DNA of 64,000 nt from JAWCLZ01 sp038850275. Lineage in GTDB: Archaea; Halobacteriota; JAWCLZ01. The stretch spans positions 1-64,000 of the forward strand of contig JAWCLZ010000007.1 of the NCBI GenBank assembly GCA_038850275.1, written 5' to 3'. The number at the start of each line of letters is the position of its first letter. Positions within the stretch are counted from its first letter, which is position 1. This document shows positions 12,714-22,058 of the stretch, in pieces. Both the position numbers and the translations under genes were made by a program. The notes under the pieces are model-generated. The model was not told the origin of the DNA and made no database searches. It saw only the letters and a program-made list of their open reading frames with translations.

Positions 12714-14601
12714 AAAACTTGGATTAAAAGCAGGTCTGGAAATTCACCAGCAACTTGATACGAAGGCAAAGCTTTTCTGCAACTGCCCAACTAAGCTTAG
12801 AAATATAGAGGATTCAAATGGAGAATTCACGCGCTATCTCCAGCCAATGCAGAGTGAACTTGGAGAAGTGGATCAAGCTGCATTAGCTGAGGCCGTGCTC
12901 AAGCGGAAATTCATATATAAAACCTATGATACCACTTGCTTGGTTGAGAATGATGAAGAGCCCCCGAGGTGCATGAATGAAGAGGCTCTTAAAATCAGCC
13001 TTGAAATTGCCCTATTGCTCAACATGCAAATAGTGGAACAAGTGCACGTCATGCGCAAAATAGTGATAGATGGCTCCAATACCTCTGGTTTTCAGAGAAC
13101 TGCTCTCGTTGCTACTAATGGCTATGTTGAAACCAGTGAGGGTAGAGTAAGGATCAATAGCCTGTGCTTAGAAGAGGAGGCAGCGCAGATTGTGGCGATC
13201 GATAAAGACTCAGTGATATATTCTCTAGATCGCCTTGGAATACCACTTGTGGAGATAGGCACAGCTCCAGACATAAAATCTCCTCAGCATGCTAAAGAAG
13301 TGGCAAAGCAAATTGGCATGATCCTTAGATCTACCCGCAAGGTGAAGCGAGGCATAGGCACAATTCGTCAAGACGTGAATATCTCAATAGAGGGGGGCGC
13401 GAGAGTTGAACTCAAGGGCGTTCAAGATTTAGATCTACTAGATGTAATCGTAGAGAGAGAAGTCCTCCGCCAAGTGAATTTACTTGAAATCCAAGAGGAA
13501 TTAAGGAAAAGAAATGCAATTGATTTCCCCCCTGAGATCTACGATGTCACTGAGATATTCATAGATACAAAATCAACGATAATTGCAAATGCTATTAAAA
13601 ATAAAGGCAAAGTTCTAGCAGCTAGGCTGCCTAAATTCAAATCCATACTCGGCAGAGAAATTCAACCTGGCAGGAGATTTGGAAGTGAATTAGCTGATTA
13701 TGCCAAGCGGTTTGGCGTTGGAGGAATACTTCACACCGATGAATTGCCAAACTATGGTATAACTACTGAAGAATTAACTGCGCTTCGCAAGAGAATCCAA
13801 GCAGATAAAAATGATTGTATAATATTGATCGCTGACTTTGAAAATCGCGCTAGAAATGCTATTCTCGCGGCAATTGAAAGAGCAAAAAAAGCCATAATTG
13901 GTATTCCTGAAGAAACAAGGCGAGTGCTCACCGATGGAAACTCCTCCTACCTACGACCTCTACCAGGAGCAGCGAGGATGTACCCTGAAACAGATGTGCC
14001 TCCAATTGCAATTGACCTAGATTTGCTGGAGAAAATAAGAGCTAGCCTTCCAGAGACCCTTGAAAGTAAAAAAAATCGCTATATGAAGCAATTTGGTTTA
14101 AATAGAGAGCTAGCTGGGCTTATAGCTAATTCAATGAATTTCGAATTATTTGAGCAGGTTATGACTCAATACATTGATATCTCCCCAACCATTGTAGTTA
14201 GAACCCTCGAGGTAATACCACAGGAACTCAAGAGAGAGGGAATACCAGTTAGCCAATTAAGCGAGGAGCATTATTTACAGATCTTCGATTTATTAAGTAA
14301 ACAAAAACTTGCTAAAGAAGGCATATCTAGTGTTTTGAGACAGCTAGCTTTAAATCCAGAGAAAAGCGCTGAGGAAGCAGCCAAGGAACTTGGATTAGGT
14401 ATAGCGATGGAGCAAGAGATAGAAAAGGTTATTCAGCAGATTGTAGCTGAGAAAAAAGAATTCATCAAGCAAAGCGGGAAGAGAGCGCTGAATCCACTTA
14501 TGGGATTAGCGATGAAGCATTTTAGAGGCAAAGTTGATGGCAAACTAGTGAGTAAGCTGCTTGAGCAAAAGATCGAAGAAGTACTCAAAGAGGTGAAGTG
14601 A
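12697..14601 (+). CDS. gatE: Glutamyl-tRNA(Gln) amidotransferase subunit E
   Basis: This 634-residue subunit binds Glu-tRNA(Gln), phosphorylates the glutamyl group and amidates it with ammonia tunnelled from GatD. The cradle domain begins G-L-K-A-G-L-E-I-H-Q-Q-L-D-T and carries F-C-N-C-P; a central AspRS-like insertion (about 280-410, with R-L-P-K-F-K) is the mark of GatE over GatB; the C-terminal YqeY-like tail spans about 540-634. Length is normal. It shows that this organism makes Gln-tRNA indirectly. Confidence 0.96.
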   Translation: MKLDFEKLGLKAGLEIHQQLDTKAKLFCNCPTKLRNIEDSNGEFTRYLQPMQSELGEVDQAALAEAVLKRKFIYKTYDTTCLVENDEEPPRCMNEEALKISLEIALLLNMQIVEQVHVMRKIVIDGSNTSGFQRTALVATNGYVETSEGRVRINSLCLEEEAAQIVAIDKDSVIYSLDRLGIPLVEIGTAPDIKSPQHAKEVAKQIGMILRSTRKVKRGIGTIRQDVNISIEGGARVELKGVQDLDLLDVIVEREVLRQVNLLEIQEELRKRNAIDFPPEIYDVTEIFIDTKSTIIANAIKNKGKVLAARLPKFKSILGREIQPGRRFGSELADYAKRFGVGGILHTDELPNYGITTEELTALRKRIQADKNDCIILIADFENRARNAILAAIERAKKAIIGIPEETRRVLTDGNSSYLRPLPGAARMYPETDVPPIAIDLDLLEKIRASLPETLESKKNRYMKQFGLNRELAGLIANSMNFELFEQVMTQYIDISPTIVVRTLEVIPQELKREGIPVSQLSEEHYLQIFDLLSKQKLAKEGISSVLRQLALNPEKSAEEAAKELGLGIAMEQEIEKVIQQIVAEKKEFIKQSGKRALNPLMGLAMKHFRGKVDGKLVSKLLEQKIEEVLKEVK

Positions 14602-14604
14602 GGA

Positions 14605-15666
14605 TTGAGAAGAATAATTCTCACTTTGCTAGCAATTATTTTTGCAATTTCACATTCTGCTTACTCTGCTTATACTTATTCTGCTTATCCTGCTTACATT
14701 CCCCCCAATATTGAAAAATTTGGCCAGGATTTTTATACCGTATATGCAGAGCCAAATTTAACCGCTAGTTTGATGGAGAGTAGTGAATATTATCGAGGTG
14801 ATAAAGCCGCGATTTTAATTCAAATAATGAACACAGGCAAGATAGAGGGCTTTAAATGTGAAAAAGAGCCAAGCGATGCAAATGAAATAGCACTTGCAAA
14901 GCTGGAAATGGAACTTGAAAATCAAGCCACAACTGCTATTGGAGTTCTCGCGTCGCTAATAGTAGAAGAGGGAGTGCCTGTGGATGTTAAGACAGGGACA
15001 CAAGTGGTTGGTTCTTTGAGGAGTGGAGAGATTTCAGCGCCGGTTCAATTTAATATCGAGGTACATGAGAATGCAAAAGCAGGTAATTACAAGCTCAAAT
15101 TGAAGCTTGAGTATGACTATCAAAAGGATGTTCAAGTGGAAGGCAATGCTTCGCAAAATAAAATTAACTTTAACTACTGGTATGAAAAGAAAAATCAAAC
15201 CCTCTATCTTGAAATCGCTATAAAGCCACAGGCAGATTTTAAGGTAAAAGAAGTTAAAGGCAATTTAATAGCAGGGGAAGAAGGCGTTCTTGAAGTAATT
15301 TTTGAGAATACTGGTGAAGAACTAGCGAGAGATGCAATTGCCCAGATCAAAGTTGTGGATCCATTTAGCAGCTCAGATTACACTTCATATTTAGGCGACC
15401 TTAAACCAAGCGAGGCCAAGAAAGCTGATTTCAAGGTCAAAGTGGATAGAGGAGCAATTCCCAAGATCTATTATATAAGAGCTGAGGTAAAATATGAAGA
15501 CACCAAAGGGAAATTGATCACCGCGAGCGGTATAAAAATTCCAGTTAATGTAATAGAAGGAGAAAAACTGGAAGCGCAGATTCAGAGGAATCTCCATCTC
15601 ATAATTCCATTGATAGCTGTATTAATAGCAGCAATATCATATACCGCCTATCGCTGGAAGAGGTAA
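14605..15666 (+). CDS. Membrane-anchored COG1361-like (CARDB) surface protein
   Basis: This 353-residue exported protein has a signal helix at residues 4-18 and a low-complexity segment of repeated S-A-Y at 18-30. Two immunoglobulin-like (CARDB/NPCBM-type) regions follow, at about 45-190 and 205-315 (A-G-E-E-G-V-L-E-V-I-F-E-N-T-G-E-E), and a C-terminal membrane helix (332-349) ends in R-W-K-R. COG1361 proteins are commonly encoded beside ABC-2 exporters in euryarchaea, as here. The start is TTG at 14605, overlapping a GTGAGG site and lying 3 bases after gatE. It probably acts outside the membrane as an accessory subunit of the exporter encoded next (inference). Confidence 0.75.
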   Translation: MRRIILTLLAIIFAISHSAYSAYTYSAYPAYIPPNIEKFGQDFYTVYAEPNLTASLMESSEYYRGDKAAILIQIMNTGKIEGFKCEKEPSDANEIALAKLEMELENQATTAIGVLASLIVEEGVPVDVKTGTQVVGSLRSGEISAPVQFNIEVHENAKAGNYKLKLKLEYDYQKDVQVEGNASQNKINFNYWYEKKNQTLYLEIAIKPQADFKVKEVKGNLIAGEEGVLEVIFENTGEELARDAIAQIKVVDPFSSSDYTSYLGDLKPSEAKKADFKVKVDRGAIPKIYYIRAEVKYEDTKGKLITASGIKIPVNVIEGEKLEAQIQRNLHLIIPLIAVLIAAISYTAYRWKR

Positions 15667-15693
15667 AAAATTCGCTGGAAGAGGTTAAAAAAT
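15651..15693 (+). repeat. Tandem duplication of 21/22 bp spanning a stop codon and a ribosome site
   Basis: The segment 15651-15671 is repeated at 15672-15693 with one inserted T. Each unit begins TCGCTGGAAGAGGT. The first unit encodes the last codons and stop of the surface protein; the second provides the GGAAGAGG ribosome site for the ABC ATPase. Confidence 0.85.
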
Positions 15694-16660
15694 GAGTGAG
15701 CTTATTCAAGTTAAGAATTTAACTAAAAAATTCAATGACTTCATAGCTGTAAATCAAATTAGCTTTTCCATTAAAGAGGGAGAAATCTTTGGTTTACTAG
15801 GTCCAAATGGCGCTGGGAAATCCACGACTATAAGCATGCTTTGTTGTCTATTGAAACCAACTTCTGGAACAGTATTGATAGATGGAAGGGATATTACTAA
15901 AGAGGAACTTGAGGTGAAGAAGATTATAGGCGTTGTACCTCAGGAAATCAGTTTATATCCAACTTTAAGTGCTTATGAAAACCTCAAATTCTACGGCACA
16001 ATATATGGATTAAGCGGTAGAACACTGCAGAAGCGAATCAATGAAGTGCTCAAAGACCTTGGACTTGAGGATCGAGCTCATGAGCGCTTGGAAAATCTAT
16101 CAGGAGGGATGAAGCGCAGGGTAAACATCGCTGCTTCCATTCTACACCAGCCTAAGATATTATTTTTGGATGAGCCAACTGCAGGCGTTGATGCACAATC
16201 GCGGAGAGATATCTATGAAATGATAGAGCGACTTAATTCTGGTGGACTCACTATATTGCTAACAACCCATATTATGGAGGAGGCTGAGAGACTCTGCGAT
16301 CGAATTGGAATAATGGATAGAGGAAGGTTAATTGCAGTTGGAAGTTTAGAAGAATTGCTTCAATTAGTGGAAGAATCTGATGTGATTGAGATAAGCGCTC
16401 GAAACATCGATACAGAAGTTATTATGGCACTAAGAGGCGAACCTGGGGTTAAAAAAGTTTCAGCGCTTGAAAATAGCATAACTATAACAACTAGGCATAA
16501 TCGAGAGTTACTCCCAAAGATAGTGCAGAAGATAAATTCAATGGGGGGTAAAATTGAATCTCTTCATATAATAGAACCTAATCTTGAAACTGTATTTCTC
16601 CATTTAACAGGCTATAAATTACGGAGGGAATATGAAATTCCTAGATATAGCGCTCAATGA
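15692..16660 (+). CDS. ABC-2 type exporter ATPase
   Basis: This 322-residue ATP-binding protein has Walker A G-P-N-G-A-G-K-S near residue 39, signature L-S-G-G-M-K-R-R near 140, Walker B I-L-F-L-D-E-P near 160 and a switch His in T-T-H-I-M-E-E. The C-terminal extension (about 230-322) is the DUF4162-type tail of the drug/antibiotic exporter group. It overlaps the permease gene by 29 bases. With the COG1361 protein and permease it forms a three-gene exporter. Cargo unknown. Confidence 0.92.
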   Translation: MSELIQVKNLTKKFNDFIAVNQISFSIKEGEIFGLLGPNGAGKSTTISMLCCLLKPTSGTVLIDGRDITKEELEVKKIIGVVPQEISLYPTLSAYENLKFYGTIYGLSGRTLQKRINEVLKDLGLEDRAHERLENLSGGMKRRVNIAASILHQPKILFLDEPTAGVDAQSRRDIYEMIERLNSGGLTILLTTHIMEEAERLCDRIGIMDRGRLIAVGSLEELLQLVEESDVIEISARNIDTEVIMALRGEPGVKKVSALENSITITTRHNRELLPKIVQKINSMGGKIESLHIIEPNLETVFLHLTGYKLRREYEIPRYSAQ

Positions 16661-17810
16661 TTTGCGAGTTTTCTCCAAAGATCGAAGAGCACTCGTGCTC
16701 ATGTTCCTATTGCCAATGATAATAATAACAATAGTTGGTCTAGCACTTAGCGGTATATGGGGAGGGGGAATAAAAATTAGAGTGCTAGTAGTAGATCAAG
16801 ACGAGGGTAAAATCTCCAATTACTTCTTGGACTACTTAAATGATATAAATGTATTGAATGTCGATGTAGAAGCAAATGAATATACAGGGAGAGAGCTAGT
16901 TAAAAGTGGTAAATATGGACAGCTCATAATAATTCCACCGGATTTTAGTAAAAAAGTACTCTCAGGTCAAAATGCAGAGATCATAATAGTCGAGGATCCA
17001 ACACAGGAGAGCTCAAGCGCTATTGTGGAGAAAATAGTTGAAGGCTTCACCAATCGCGTTTCAAGCAATGTCATAGCTGTGAAAACAGTAAATGCATTTG
17101 GAGTTCCAGTTTACTCTGAAAAGCAAATCGATAAAATTGTAGCGATTGCAAATAAATTCGCTGAGCCAATGCCAGTAAGCATAGCTATTGAATCATCCTC
17201 CAAAAGCAGAACCTTGGATCCCTTTACTCAAAACGTCCCAGGGTTCTCAATAATGTTTCTCCTCCTCACTTGTGCTCAAAGTGGAGCAGTGGCTATTGTG
17301 AGGGAAAGAGAATCAGGCACATTGAGAAGACTGCTCACTGCACCTATTAAGCGCTCCACGATAATTGCAGGGAAATTGCTAAGCAACTATTTCAAGGGAT
17401 TGATTCAAATGACTGTGCTTCTCCTTTTTGGACACTTTGCTTTTGGCCTGAGCTTTGGCGAGGATTACCTTGCCTTCGCGCTGCTTGTAATGGCGATATC
17501 AGCTCCAGCTGCTGGACTTGGGATTTTAATCTCAGTTTTTGCTCAAACTAAAGAGCAAGCGGAATCGATTGCAACGGTTATAGTACTCTCGATGTCTGCA
17601 ATTGGAGGTAGTTGGTGGCCAATATTCATAATGCCAGAGTTCATGCAACAGCTAGCGCATGCTACCATAAATGCTTGGGCCATGGATGGCTTCTACGATT
17701 TACTCTGGCATGGACATGGATTAGCAGAGATTTTACCTGAGGTAGCAATTTTACTTGCAATGGCAGTAGTATTCCTAGCTATTGCCGCGAGCAAATTCAG
17801 ATTTGAATAA
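16632..17810 (+). CDS. ABC-2 type exporter permease
   Basis: This 392-residue membrane protein has one N-terminal helix at about 20-45, a large extracellular loop (about 50-195), then five helices from about 200 to 385. The segment R-E-R-E-S-G-T-L-R-R-L-L-T-A-P near residue 225 is the coupling motif of ABC-2 permeases. It belongs with the ATPase directly upstream. Substrate unknown; drug, polysaccharide or lipid export are family possibilities. Confidence 0.92.
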   Translation: MKFLDIALNDLRVFSKDRRALVLMFLLPMIIITIVGLALSGIWGGGIKIRVLVVDQDEGKISNYFLDYLNDINVLNVDVEANEYTGRELVKSGKYGQLIIIPPDFSKKVLSGQNAEIIIVEDPTQESSSAIVEKIVEGFTNRVSSNVIAVKTVNAFGVPVYSEKQIDKIVAIANKFAEPMPVSIAIESSSKSRTLDPFTQNVPGFSIMFLLLTCAQSGAVAIVRERESGTLRRLLTAPIKRSTIIAGKLLSNYFKGLIQMTVLLLFGHFAFGLSFGEDYLAFALLVMAISAPAAGLGILISVFAQTKEQAESIATVIVLSMSAIGGSWWPIFIMPEFMQQLAHATINAWAMDGFYDLLWHGHGLAEILPEVAILLAMAVVFLAIAASKFRFE

Positions 17811-17852
17811 AGTTTTATATTTTCTAATTAATAATTATAAAGCTAATTGGTG

Positions 17853-18630
17853 ATGAAATTGTCTTTTGAAGATGAAGTGAAAAAATTTGCAAAAACTCTT
17901 GGAGCTGACCTCGTAGGAATTGCATCTTCAGACTCAGAGTATCTTAAAGCCAATAAAGCTAGCATAGATGCAATACTCCCAGGCTGCAGATCTCTAGTGG
18001 TAATCGCTAAGAGATTGAATGATGATGCTATTGCTTCGAGAAACATTAAAATCTCTCAATATGATTCTATCTGTGCTTATCAAGAGTTGGATAGTATAAT
18101 GTATAGAGTTACTATGTTTCTTAAAGAAAATGGCTATAAAGCGGTATCTATACCTCCAAACATGCCTGTTGATTTCAGCCCGGAGAAGAAAGGTATGTTT
18201 GGAGAAGTAAATCACAAATGCGCTGCCACTGCTGCTGGTTTAGGCAATATAGGAATTAATAGATTGTTTCTATCTCGCAAGTATGGTCCCTACTTGAGAA
18301 TTGGAAGTATACTTACCAATGCTGATTTAAAACCAGATGAACCTTTAAAGGAAAGAGTTTGCATAGAGTGCATGGAATGTGTTAAAAGATGTCCAACTAA
18401 AGCAATAGGAGAAGATGGTTCTTTAGACCTTAACAAGTGCATGAGAGTCTCACTCCTCTATGGATTGCCAGGAGTGGTGAGATTTGGAATGAAAGCCATT
18501 GGGTTAAAGGATGATGAATTAAAAGCCCATATAGCAAGCCCTACTCTCTGGGAACTCTGGCAGAATCTATTGATAGGCAACTTACAACTGCTTCGAATGC
18601 ATTAATGCTTGTCCAATTGGAAAGCGCTAA
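17853..18630 (+). pseudogene. QueG-like iron-sulfur protein with a frameshift in the second cluster
   Basis: The frame opened at ATG 17853 codes 250 residues of a QueG/reductive-dehalogenase-type ferredoxin protein: a cobalamin-type N-terminal domain, then C-I-E-C-M-E-C-V-K-R-C-P near residue 172. It stops at 18605, but from about 18583 the next frame reads Y-N-C-F-E-C-I-N-A-C-P-I-G-K-R before a stop at 18628-18630, exactly the second 4Fe-4S motif expected there. One extra base near 18582 accounts for it. Either the gene is broken, the assembly has an error, or the frame is shifted during translation. The substrate is unknown; true epoxyqueuosine reduction would be odd in an archaeon. Confidence 0.8.
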
Positions 18631-18751
18631 ATGTTGCAGTGCCTTCTCAAGCTATTACTTTCACCTAGCTTAACCAGAGCTTTTAATAATCTAAACTTCA
18701 TCTAATAGTATCAAAAATGCGCTCATCTGAGCGAATATGGAGCGATAAAAT

Positions 18752-19729
18752 ATGGGTGAAAGAATTTCAATAGAAGATTTACCTGGCGTTGGCGTGGCAA
18801 CTGCTGAGAAATTGAGAGAAGCAGGCTTCACTACAATTGAAGCAATAGCAGTTGCTTCTCCTCAAGAGCTTGCAATCACCGCTGAAGTGGGCGAAGCAGT
18901 TGCTGCTAAAATAATCCTAGCTGCAAGACAAGCAGCGGATATAGGTGGCTTTGAAACCGGTGACAAAGTTTTTGAACGAAGGAAAAGCGTTGGAAAGCTA
19001 ACCACTGGATGCAGCGCCTTCGATGCACTACTCGGTGGGGGAATTGAAACTCAAGCAATCACCGAGCTCTATGGAGAATTTGGATCAGGTAAAACTCAAG
19101 TCTCGCATCAACTTGCAGTAAATGTCCAACTTCCACCTGAAAGAGGTGGTCTGAATGGCTCAGCTATAATGATCGATACTGAGAATACATTCAGACCTGA
19201 GCGAATTGCTCAAATGGTCAATGGAATTAACAAGAGATATAAAGCAACCTACTCCCCAGAGGAATTTTTAAAGAATATCCACGTAGCTCGAGCTTACAAC
19301 TCAAATCATCAAATCTTACTCGTGGACTCAGCCTCCGAGCTAGCAGATAGACTTAGAGATACCGATAAACCCGTTAGATTAATAATCGTTGATTCCTTAA
19401 CCGCGCATTTCCGAGCTGAATATGTAGGCAGAGGAACCCTCGCAGATAGGCAGCAAAAGCTTAATAAACATATGCATGATTTAATGAGATTCGCAGATAT
19501 CAATAATGCTGCTGTTATAGTTACCAATCAAGTTATGGCGAAGCCAGATACCTTCTTCGGCGATCCAACTAGACCAATAGGCGGACATATCGTAGGGCAT
19601 ACTGCTACCTTCAGATTATATCTCCGAAAATCCAAGGGCGAGAAGCGCATTGCGCGCTTAGTAGATTCACCATATTTACCTGAAGGAGAAGCTGTATTCA
19701 CTGTTAGTGCAGATGGAATCACAGATTAG
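18752..19729 (+). CDS. radA: DNA repair and recombination protein RadA
   Basis: This 325-residue archaeal RecA/Rad51 homologue forms filaments on single-stranded DNA and drives strand exchange. Helix-hairpin-helix motifs occupy residues 1-60 (L-P-G-V-G-V-A-T-A-E-K-L); Walker A is G-E-F-G-S-G-K-T at 108-115; Walker B L-I-I-V-D-S-L-T lies near 212. The linker F-E-T-G matches the polymerisation motif. It is monocistronic by spacing. Length is normal and no intein is present. Confidence 0.97.
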   Translation: MGERISIEDLPGVGVATAEKLREAGFTTIEAIAVASPQELAITAEVGEAVAAKIILAARQAADIGGFETGDKVFERRKSVGKLTTGCSAFDALLGGGIETQAITELYGEFGSGKTQVSHQLAVNVQLPPERGGLNGSAIMIDTENTFRPERIAQMVNGINKRYKATYSPEEFLKNIHVARAYNSNHQILLVDSASELADRLRDTDKPVRLIIVDSLTAHFRAEYVGRGTLADRQQKLNKHMHDLMRFADINNAAVIVTNQVMAKPDTFFGDPTRPIGGHIVGHTATFRLYLRKSKGEKRIARLVDSPYLPEGEAVFTVSADGITD

Positions 19730-19762
19730 CATTAAATTTCGCTATATTCATAGGAGATTCTC

Positions 19763-21304
19763 ATGTATGACACAATATTGGTGCTTGACTTTGGAGGACA
19801 ATATTGCCATTTAATAGCTAGAAGAATAAGAGAGAATAGGGTCTACTCGGAAATAGTTCCCTATAATATTACCCCTGAAGAGATACTTAAAATAAGTGAA
19901 AGTCTAAACATTAAGGGCATAATACTCTCAGGTGGACCATTAAGTGTATATAATGAGGGGGCCCCGAAACTTAATTCTAAAATTCTAGATTTGGGTTTAC
20001 CGATTTTAGGTATATGCTATGGGCATCAACTTTTAGCGCAAATTAATGGGGGAATTGTTAAATCAGCTGAGCGACGTGAATACGGCTTAACATATGTATT
20101 TATCAATAAACCAATTGGAATTATAGAGGGATTAGGGCCGAGAGAAAGGGTTTGGATGAGTCATAGTGATGCAGTTTACAGCCTCCCAGAAAGATATGAA
20201 GTGCTTGCTTATACTGAGAACTGCCCAGTGGCAGCATTCAAGCATAAAAGCAAGCCCATATTTGGTGTTCAATGGCATCCTGAGGTTACACATACGGAGA
20301 AGGGAAATTTAATATTGAGAAACTTCATTTTTAAAATTTGCGGTTGCCAGCAAAATTGGGAGATTGATGACTTCATCGATAAAGCTATAGAGAAAGTGAG
20401 GTCTTCTATTGGAGATGGCAAAGCTATAATCGCCTTAAGTGGTGGAATAGATTCAAGCACTGCTGCCACTATAGCCATGAAAGCCATTGGAAAACGATTG
20501 ACAGCAGTATTTGTGGATCATGGATTTATGAGGGAGGGGGAACCCGATTTTATTGCAGAGGTATTTGGAAGAATGAATATGAACCTCATATCTATTAATG
20601 CTAAAGAAAGATTCTGCAATAGGTTGAAGGAGGTTACTGACCCAGAGTCTAAGAGAAAGATAATTGGTGAAGAGTTTATTAGAGTTTTTGAGGAAGTAGC
20701 TGAGAAGATCGACGCGGAATACTTAATCCAAGGTACAATATACCCAGATAGGATAGAATCTGGTTTTAGAAAATTCTCAGATAAGATAAAAAGCCATCAT
20801 AATGTTGCAGGCTTGCCTTTAAAGATGAAATTTAAAGGAATAATCGAACCTCTGAAAGACCTTTATAAAGACGAAGTTAGAAAGGTTGCTGAGAAATTAG
20901 GCTTGCCTAAGGAAATAGTTTTTAGGCAGCCTTTCCCTGGACCTGGATTAGCTGTGAGAATTATAGGTGAAGTTACGCCGGAGAAAATTAGCATTATTCG
21001 CAAAGCTGATAAAATTGTTACAGATGAGATCGAGTCCGCGGGACTACAAAGCGGATTATGGCAATACTTTGCAGTCCTAACCAATACCTTAACAACTGGA
21101 GTTAAAGGAGATGCGAGAGCCTATGGGTATGTAATTGCCATAAGAGTTGTTGAGAGTATAGATGCTATGACAGCAAGCTGTGCAAAAATACCATATGAAA
21201 TCCTAGAGAGAATCTCAACGAGAATAACTAGCGAAATACCTGAAGTTGTGAGAGTTGTCTATGATATAACAAATAAGCCACCATCAACAATAGAGTGGGA
21301 GTGA
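19763..21304 (+). CDS. guaA: GMP synthase (glutamine-hydrolysing), fused form
   Basis: This 513-residue enzyme makes GMP from XMP, ATP and glutamine. The N-terminal glutaminase domain (about 1-190) has the nucleophile elbow G-I-C-Y-G-H-Q near residue 78 and V-Q-W-H-P-E near 170. The ATP pyrophosphatase domain (about 200-385) has S-G-G-I-D-S-S-T near 225, and a C-terminal dimerisation domain ends K-P-P-S-T-I-E-W-E. Many archaea carry the two activities on separate genes, so the fused bacterial-like form is a useful lineage marker. Confidence 0.96.
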   Translation: MYDTILVLDFGGQYCHLIARRIRENRVYSEIVPYNITPEEILKISESLNIKGIILSGGPLSVYNEGAPKLNSKILDLGLPILGICYGHQLLAQINGGIVKSAERREYGLTYVFINKPIGIIEGLGPRERVWMSHSDAVYSLPERYEVLAYTENCPVAAFKHKSKPIFGVQWHPEVTHTEKGNLILRNFIFKICGCQQNWEIDDFIDKAIEKVRSSIGDGKAIIALSGGIDSSTAATIAMKAIGKRLTAVFVDHGFMREGEPDFIAEVFGRMNMNLISINAKERFCNRLKEVTDPESKRKIIGEEFIRVFEEVAEKIDAEYLIQGTIYPDRIESGFRKFSDKIKSHHNVAGLPLKMKFKGIIEPLKDLYKDEVRKVAEKLGLPKEIVFRQPFPGPGLAVRIIGEVTPEKISIIRKADKIVTDEIESAGLQSGLWQYFAVLTNTLTTGVKGDARAYGYVIAIRVVESIDAMTASCAKIPYEILERISTRITSEIPEVVRVVYDITNKPPSTIEWE

Positions 21305-21394
21305 AAATCGGAGGATAGGAACAAAATTAAGCTGATAATCAGTGACTTGGCGAGAGATTAAATACAAATCACAAGATAATCTCGGGGGATTATA

Positions 21395-22000
21395 ATGCCA
21401 AAGGCTGTATTAATAAACTATGGTGTTGGAAATCTTTATAGCATAAAGCGCTCGCTTGAGAGGATTGGTTTTAACGTAATAATAAGCTCAGATAAGCAGA
21501 TACTTAGCGGTATGGATGCAATAGTTCTTCCAGGCGTCGGTAATTTTAGAGCTGGAGCTGAAAAAATAAAGAAAATTAAAAGTGAGCTATTTGAAGCAGT
21601 GAGAAAGGGCATACCAATCTTAGGTATTTGCTTAGGTATGCAGTTACTCTTTGAAGCAAGCGATGAAAGCCCGGGGAAAGGGTTAAGTATTTTAAGCGGC
21701 AGAGTTGTTAGATTGCCTGAGAGCGTTAAGATCCCGCACATGGGCTGGAACACTCTAGAAGACATTAAGCCAATTGATATTCTAGATGGTTTAGGCGAAG
21801 AAGATTATTTCTACTTCGCTCATAGTTATCACGCTGTTCCAGTAAACAATGATATAATAGCTGCAAAAACTGAATATGGCACTAAATTCACGTCTGTTAT
21901 CACTCAGAAAAATATCTTCGGCGTTCAATTTCATCCAGAAAAGTCTGGGAAATCAGGGGAACAATTGATTAAAAATTTCAGGAAGATCCTTAAGCGCTAA
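21395..22000 (+). CDS. hisH: Imidazole glycerol phosphate synthase, glutaminase subunit
   Basis: This 201-residue glutaminase supplies ammonia to HisF in histidine synthesis. It has the nucleophile G-I-C-L-G-M-Q near residue 78, the oxyanion-region P-G-V-G-N near 48 and the catalytic His/Glu in F-H-P-E-K-S near 182. GGGGGA lies 5-10 bases upstream of the ATG. hisF follows after 58 bases that hold a hairpin-like inverted repeat. Length is normal. Confidence 0.96.
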   Translation: MPKAVLINYGVGNLYSIKRSLERIGFNVIISSDKQILSGMDAIVLPGVGNFRAGAEKIKKIKSELFEAVRKGIPILGICLGMQLLFEASDESPGKGLSILSGRVVRLPESVKIPHMGWNTLEDIKPIDILDGLGEEDYFYFAHSYHAVPVNNDIIAAKTEYGTKFTSVITQKNIFGVQFHPEKSGKSGEQLIKNFRKILKR

Positions 22001-22010
22001 ACAAAAAGTC

Positions 22011-22035
22011 TTAAGGCAAAACTTAAAAGCCTTAA
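22011..22035. repeat. Short inverted repeat between hisH and hisF
   Basis: TTAAGGC at 22011-22017 pairs with GCCTTAA at 22029-22035 around an A-rich loop. It could be a weak terminator, a processing site or a protein-binding site; nothing distinguishes these. Confidence 0.35.
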
Positions 22036-22058
22036 AATAATTTAAAGCTTGTGAAAAA

